From Saccharopolyspora erythraea (GTDB lineage Bacteria; Actinomycetota; Actinomycetes; Mycobacteriales; Pseudonocardiaceae): a DNA stretch of 64,000 nt. Below are positions 59,214 through 64,000 of the stretch, piece by piece (the stretch's first letter is position 1; the number at the start of each line of letters is the position of its first letter). The notes beneath the pieces are model-generated. The model did not search any database, was not told where the DNA came from, and saw nothing but the letters and a program-made list of their open reading frames with translations. A program made the translations under genes and the position numbers. The DNA lies in contig NZ_CP054839.1 of NCBI RefSeq assembly GCF_018141105.1, forward strand, positions 3,162,001-3,226,000, given 5' to 3'.

Positions 59214-62200
59214 ATGATGACCTCCAACGAGCCGACCGCGCACTCCCGGGTCGAGAAGGCCCTGCGCGCCGCGATGAAGGAGACCGAGCGGCTTCGGCGG
59301 CACAACCGGCAGCTGCACGCCGCGCGCACCGAACCGATCGCCATCGTCTCGATGGGATGCCGCTTCCCCGGCAAGGTCTCCTCACCGGAGGACCTGTGGG
59401 ACCTGGTCGCGGGCGGTGGCGACGCCATCGGCGAGTTCCCCACCGACCGCGGCTGGGACCTGGAGGCGCTGCGGGGCGCCGGCACCGACGAGCGCGGCAA
59501 CGTCGTCACCCGGCGCGGCGGGTTCCTGGACTGCGCGGCCGACTTCGACCCCGGGTTCTTCGGCATCTCGCCCCGCGAGGCGCTCACCATGGACCCGCAG
59601 CAGCGGCTGTTGCTCGAGGTGGCATGGGAGACGATCGAGCGCGCCGGGATCGACGCCACCGGACTGCGCGGCAGCCGTACCGGAGTGTTCGTCGGCACCA
59701 ACGGGCAGGACTACGCCCACCTGCTGGTGCGCTCGCTGGACGACGCCGACGGCAACGTGGGCACCGGCATCGCGGCCAGCGCCACCTCCGGTCGCCTCGC
59801 CTACGAGTTGGGTCTGGAAGGCCCGGCCGTCACCGTGGACACCGCGTGCTCCTCGTCGCTGGTGGCCTTGCACCAGGCGGCACACGCGCTGCGCGCGGGG
59901 GAGTGCGAGCTGGCGCTGGCCGGCGGGGTCAACGTGATGTGCACTCCGGGCTCGCTGGTGGAGTTCAGCCGCCAGGGCGGGCTGGCCACCGACGGGCGCT
60001 GCAAGGCGTTCTCCGACGCCGCCGACGGGACCGGCTGGTCCGAAGGCGTTGGAGTCCTGCTGCTGGAGCGGGTTTCCGACGCCCGCCGCAACGGGCATCC
60101 GGTGCTGGCTCTGCTGCGGGGTTCGGCGGTGAACTCCGACGGTGCGTCGAACGGGTTCACCGCGCCGAGCGGACGGGCCCAGCGGCGGGTGATCGAGCAG
60201 GCGCTCACCGCGGCCGATCTGTCCACTTCGGACGTCGACGTGGTGGAGGCGCACGGGACCGGCACGCCGCTGGGTGACCCGATCGAGGCCCGCAGCCTGC
60301 TGGCCACCTACGGCGAGGATCGCGAGGTGCCGCTGCTGCTGGGTTCGGTCAAGTCGAATCTCGGGCACACCCAGGCGGCGGCCGGAGTCGCCGGCGTGAT
60401 CAAGGTGGTGCAGGCGATGCGCCACGGCGTGCTGCCGCGCACGCTGCACGCCGAGCAGCCCTCCTCGCACGTCGACTGGTCCGCCGGTGCGGTCGAGCTG
60501 CTGACCGAGACGCGGCCGTGGCCGGTGACCGGCCGTCCGCGCCGGGCGGCGGTCTCCTCGTTCGGGGTGAGCGGCACCAACTCGCACGCCGTCCTGGAGC
60601 AGGCCCCCGGCGACGAGGCCGTGGTGGAGCCCGAGCCCGTTCCCGGTGCGGTGCCGTGGATCGTGTCCGGCCGCACCGAGCGGGCGTTGCGGGACCAGGT
60701 CGTCGAACTGCTCGCCCGCGTGGACTCCGACCCGGACCTGCGCCCGGCGGACGCGGCGCTGTCGCTGGCCACCGGACGTGCCGCGTTCGAGCACCGGCTC
60801 GCCGTCGTGGGCACCGACCGGAGCGAGCTGCGCGACGCGCTGGCGGCGTGGCTCGCGGAAGGCTCCGCCGCTTGGCGCGGAACCGCTGAGCATCCCGCCA
60901 AGCTCGCCGTGCTGTTCTCCGGTCAGGGGGCGCAGCGCCCCGGAGCGGGGCGGGAACTGGCCGCGCGGTATCCGGCGTTCGCCGAAGCCCTGGACGAGGT
61001 GCTCGCCGAGCTGGACCGCCACCTGGACCGGCCGCTTCGCGAGCTGCTGTTCGCCGAGCCGGGCACCCCGGAGGCCGCGGCGCTGGATCAGACCGCCTAC
61101 ACCCAGCCGGCGTTGTTCGCCGTGGAGGTCGCGCTCTACCGGCTGCTCGAATCCTGGGGAGTGCGGGCCGGCTTCCTCGCGGGCCACTCGGTCGGCGAGA
61201 TCAGCGCCGCGCACATCGCCGGCGTGCTGTCGTCGGCCGACGCCGCCGAGCTGGTCGCCGCCCGCGGGCGGCTGATGCAGGCCCTGCCCGCGGGCGGTGC
61301 GATGGTGTCCGTGCGGGCGAGCGAGGACGAGGTGGCGGCCCTGCTCGGCCCCGACGTGGCGATCGCGGCGGTGAACGCGCCCGGCGCGGTGGTCCTGTCC
61401 GGAGTCACCGAGGCGGTGGAGCGCATCGCGGCGGTGTTCGAGGAGCGCGGTCGCAGGACCAGGAGGCTCACCGTCAGCCACGCGTTCCACTCGCCGTTGA
61501 TGGAGCCGATGCTGGCGGAGTTCCGCTCGGTGGTGCGGCGGCTGTCGTTCGGCAGGCCCCGGCTTCCCGTCGTGTCGACGCTGACCGGGCGCGTGGCCAC
61601 CGCCGCCGAGCTGGCCGACCCCGAGCACTGGGTGCGCCACGTGCGGGAGGCCGTGCGTTTCGCCGACGCAGTGCAGGCTCTCGCCGCCGAAGGCGCCTCG
61701 GTGTTCGCGGAGGTGGGCCCGGACAGCGCGCTGGCGGGGATGGCGTCGGACTCGCTGGAGCCCGGCACGCCGGTGGTCCCGGTGCTGCGCCGCGACCGCG
61801 ACGACCGGACCGCGGCCGTGACCGCGCTGGCGGGGCTGCACGCGCACGGCGTGGAGGTCGACTGGAGCGGTTTCTTCGCCGGTTCCGGTGCCCGGCGGGT
61901 GGACCTGCCGACCTACGCCTTCCAGCACGAGCGGTTCTGGCCGCGGGCGGCGGTCGATCGCGGCGACGCGAGCGGGCTCGGCCTGACCAGTGCCGATCAC
62001 CCGCTGCTGGGGGCCGCGGTCGAACTCGCGGGCAGCGGCGAGCTGCTGTTCACCGCACGGCTGTCGCTGGCTTCGCACCCGTGGCTGGCCGACCACGTCG
62101 TCGGCGGTCACATCATGTTCCCCGGCACGGGATTCCTGGAGCTCGCCGTGCGCGCGGCCGACCAGGCCGGCTGCGCGCAGGTCCGCGATCTCACTCTGGC

Positions 62201-64000
62201 CGCGCCGATGGTGCTGCCCGCGCAGGGCGCGTTGCGGGTGCAGCTGCGCGTCGGTGCGGCTGACGAGTCCTGCGAACGCGAGCTGCGCGTGCACTCCCGG
62301 CCCGCCGACGATCCAGGGGGCGAGTGGACCCAGCACGCCACGGGCACGCTCACCGAAGCCGAGCACGTGCTGGACTTCGACACCGGCACCTGGCCACCCC
62401 CTGGCACATCCGAAGTGGACATCGCGGGCATCTACGACGACTACGCCGCCAGTGGCCTCACCTACGGGTCTTTGTTCCGCGGTCTGCACGCGGTGTGGCA
62501 GGGCGATGGCGAGTTCTTCGCCGAAGTGCGGCTTCCGCAGCGCACCGAGGACGCCGAGCGGTACGGGGTGCATCCTGCGCTGCTCGACGCGGTCCTGCAC
62601 GCCACGGTGTTCGCACTGTCCGAAGGGGATGGTCGTGGACTCCTGCCGTTCTCCTGGAGCGGCGTCTCGCTGCACGCGAGCGGAGCCGCGGCACTGCGGG
62701 TGCGCATCGTCAAGAACGCCGAGGACTCCGTGCGGATCGTGGCCGCGGACCCGCACGGCGTTCCGGTGTTGTCGGTGGATTCGCTGGTGGTGCGCGAGGT
62801 ATCCGATCGGCCGAGCACGACCCGCCCGGACGAGTCGAAGTCGCTGTTCCACGTCGACTGGGTGCCGCACGAGGCCGGACCCGTGTCCGGCACGTGGGCG
62901 GTGCTGGGGCTAGACGAGTGGGGCCTGCGGCTCGGCGAGCCGGTCCCGGCGTTAACGGAGCTGCCGGATCCGGTGCCGGAGGCGGTCGCGGTGCCGCTGG
63001 TGGGCGGCAACGACGTCCAGGCGGTGCACGCGGTGAACCGCAGGGTGCTGGAGCTGGTCCAGCAATGGCTCGGCGACGACCGGTTCGCCCACTCCCGCAT
63101 GGTGTTCGTGACGCGTGCGGCGGTGGACGGCGACGGGCCGAGCGACCTCGCGGCGGCCTCGGCGTGGGGTCTGGTGCGCTCCGCGCAGGCCGAGTACCCG
63201 GGGCGCTTCCTCCTGGCCGACCTCGACGGCACGGCCGAGTCCATGGCCGCCCTGCCCGCGGTGCTCGGCCTGGGGGACCAGGACGAGCCGCAGGCGGTCC
63301 TGCGCAACGGACGGTTGCACGTGGGCAGGCTCGCCCCTCTCGCCGACGGCGAGGCGCTCGTGCCGCCCGCCGGCACCGCGTGGCGGCTCGACAGCACGCG
63401 CAAGGGCAGCCTCGACGGACTCACCCTCGTGCCCTGCGCGGTCGAGCCGCTCACCGGCCGCGACGTGCGGGTGCGGATCGAGGCCGCGGGCGTGAACTTC
63501 CGCGACGTGCTCAACGCGCTCGGCATGTACCCCGGAGAGGCCGGGCTGTTCGGTTCCGAAGCCGCGGGCGTGGTCGTGGAGACCGGCCCCGAGGTGCGGG
63601 ACCTGCGGGTCGGCGACCGGGTGATGGGCATGCTCTTCGGTGGGTTCGGCCCGCAGGGGACCATCGACGAGCGCTTCCTGACCCCGGTGCCGCGGGAGTG
63701 GTCCTGGACGACTGCCGCCTCGGTACCGCTGGCGTTCCTCACCGCCTACCACGGGCTGGTCGACCTCGCCGGGCTCGGCGCGGGGGAGCGGGTGCTGGTC
63801 CACGCCGGTGCCGGCGGCGTCGGCATGGCCGCGATCCAGATCGCGCGGCACCTCGGCGCGGAGGTGTTCGCCACCGCGAGCGAGGGCAAGTGGGACGCGC
63901 TGCGGGAGCTGGGCGTGGCCGACGACCACATCGCCTCCTCCCGGACCACCGGCTTCGAGGGCGAATTCGCGGAGGTGGCAGGGGAACGCGGCATCGACGT
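59214..64000 (+). CDS. Type I polyketide synthase, first module (NysJ/AmphJ position), incomplete
   Basis: Open from ATG 59214 (or 59217; CGGAG lies upstream) to the window end, about 1595 residues. An N-terminal docking helix ([20 protein letters not shown]) fits transfer from the preceding PKS. The KS has Cys212. The AT has Ser659 in GHSVGE and HAFH from 756, malonyl. The DH has His961 in [11 protein letters not shown] and Asp1125 in LLDAVLH. Then comes the structural half of the KR, then an ER beginning near [15 protein letters not shown] with the NADPH site [16 protein letters not shown]. The module is therefore KS-AT-DH-ER-(KR-ACP outside), fully reducing. This suits nystatin module 15 (saturated C9). 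Leu at 62952-62954 is encoded by the rare TTA codon. Confidence 0.93.
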   Translation, partial: MMTSNEPTAHSRVEKALRAAMKETERLRRHNRQLHAARTEPIAIVSMGCRFPGKVSSPEDLWDLVAGGGDAIGEFPTDRGWDLEALRGAGTDERGNVVTRRGGFLDCAADFDPGFFGISPREALTMDPQQRLLLEVAWETIERAGIDATGLRGSRTGVFVGTNGQDYAHLLVRSLDDADGNVGTGIAASATSGRLAYELGLEGPAVTVDTACSSSLVALHQAAHALRAGECELALAGGVNVMCTPGSLVEFSRQGGLATDGRCKAFSDAADGTGWSEGVGVLLLERVSDARRNGHPVLALLRGSAVNSDGASNGFTAPSGRAQRRVIEQALTAADLSTSDVDVVEAHGTGTPLGDPIEARSLLATYGEDREVPLLLGSVKSNLGHTQAAAGVAGVIKVVQAMRHGVLPRTLHAEQPSSHVDWSAGAVELLTETRPWPVTGRPRRAAVSSFGVSGTNSHAVLEQAPGDEAVVEPEPVPGAVPWIVSGRTERALRDQVVELLARVDSDPDLRPADAALSLATGRAAFEHRLAVVGTDRSELRDALAAWLAEGSAAWRGTAEHPAKLAVLFSGQGAQRPGAGRELAARYPAFAEALDEVLAELDRHLDRPLRELLFAEPGTPEAAALDQTAYTQPALFAVEVALYRLLESWGVRAGFLAGHSVGEISAAHIAGVLSSADAAELVAARGRLMQALPAGGAMVSVRASEDEVAALLGPDVAIAAVNAPGAVVLSGVTEAVERIAAVFEERGRRTRRLTVSHAFHSPLMEPMLAEFRSVVRRLSFGRPRLPVVSTLTGRVATAAELADPEHWVRHVREAVRFADAVQALAAEGASVFAEVGPDSALAGMASDSLEPGTPVVPVLRRDRDDRTAAVTALAGLHAHGVEVDWSGFFAGSGARRVDLPTYAFQHERFWPRAAVDRGDASGLGLTSADHPLLGAAVELAGSGELLFTARLSLASHPWLADHVVGGHIMFPGTGFLELAVRAADQAGCAQVRDLTLAAPMVLPAQGALRVQLRVGAADESCERELRVHSRPADDPGGEWTQHATGTLTEAEHVLDFDTGTWPPPGTSEVDIAGIYDDYAASGLTYGSLFRGLHAVWQGDGEFFAEVRLPQRTEDAERYGVHPALLDAVLHATVFALSEGDGRGLLPFSWSGVSLHASGAAALRVRIVKNAEDSVRIVAADPHGVPVLSVDSLVVREVSDRPSTTRPDESKSLFHVDWVPHEAGPVSGTWAVLGLDEWGLRLGEPVPALTELPDPVPEAVAVPLVGGNDVQAVHAVNRRVLELVQQWLGDDRFAHSRMVFVTRAAVDGDGPSDLAAASAWGLVRSAQAEYPGRFLLADLDGTAESMAALPAVLGLGDQDEPQAVLRNGRLHVGRLAPLADGEALVPPAGTAWRLDSTRKGSLDGLTLVPCAVEPLTGRDVRVRIEAAGVNFRDVLNALGMYPGEAGLFGSEAAGVVVETGPEVRDLRVGDRVMGMLFGGFGPQGTIDERFLTPVPREWSWTTAASVPLAFLTAYHGLVDLAGLGAGERVLVHAGAGGVGMAAIQIARHLGAEVFATASEGKWDALRELGVADDHIASSRTTGFEGEFAEVAGERGID

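Noticed and set aside
55223-59701. Very long minus-strand open frames opposite the PKS genes (for example 55223-59701, 59382-62870, 33071-36358)
   Set aside because: They mirror the real gene's codon structure in GC-rich DNA, have repetitive Arg/His/Gly-rich translations and match no family.
31438-62000. Repeated blocks every 4-5 kb suggesting a repeat array
   Set aside because: They are homologous PKS modules; there is no short repeat-spacer structure, so this is not CRISPR.
1-64000. tRNA, rRNA, riboswitch or complete insertion sequence
   Set aside because: I saw no conserved RNA motif, no intact transposase and no terminal inverted repeats; only an integrase fragment.

Overview
The window is high-GC actinomycete DNA with strong G/C bias at third codon positions and many GTG/TTG starts. 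It holds no rRNA, tRNA or CRISPR array that I can see. The gene families (polyene-type modular PKS, MmyB-type XRE regulators, MHS-family transporters, FCD and Lrp fragments) fit Streptomyces or Pseudonocardiales; this placement is an inference.

Bases 1-28917 are accessory catabolic and regulatory DNA. It begins with an MFS exporter cut by the window edge and a divergent TetR regulator that share a large inverted-repeat operator. A ThuB/ThuA-like sugar pair follows. Next come remnants: a multiply frameshifted mmsA pseudogene and two truncated baseplate genes of an extracellular contractile injection system (eCIS). Then come a DUF6282 protein, a protoglobin resembling the archaeal Methanosarcina protein, and an aldo/keto reductase with its divergent XRE regulator. 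Two gene graveyards, 12.2-13.5 kb and 15.1-16.5 kb, hold fragments of an MHS transporter, an Ldh_2 dehydrogenase, an MmyB-type regulator, a tyrosine recombinase, a second copy of part of a hydratase gene, an FCD regulator and an Lrp/AsnC regulator. An intact MHS transporter lies between them.

Bases 19407-27654 look like one regulon: hydratase, IclR regulator, Zn alcohol dehydrogenase, ketoglutarate-semialdehyde-type dehydrogenase, FMN 2-hydroxyacid dehydrogenase, SDR and MHS permease. An 18-bp dyad, roughly TGTCTnATATTTnGnACA, recurs in the three divergent promoter regions of this block and is the likely IclR operator. The set would import and oxidise a small (hydroxy)acid or sugar acid.

Bases 28924-64000 are the left part of a polyene macrolide biosynthetic cluster. 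It has a type II thioesterase (minus strand), a GDP-mannose 4,6-dehydratase for mycosamine supply, a 9276-aa six-module PKS, and the start of the next PKS. The module order (DH-KR; KR; methylmalonyl AT with KR; KR; dead KR; KR) and the gene order match NysI/AmphI of nystatin and amphotericin (and PimS2 of pimaricin). The dead KR predicts the ketone that closes the polyol hemiketal. The ER in the next module predicts a nystatin-like saturated carbon rather than an amphotericin-like hydroxyl. Three sites matching the PimM-family operator consensus lie in the two promoter regions, and a TTA codon in the second PKS suggests bldA dependence. The cluster's left edge is marked by an amidohydrolase gene that has lost its N-terminal part.
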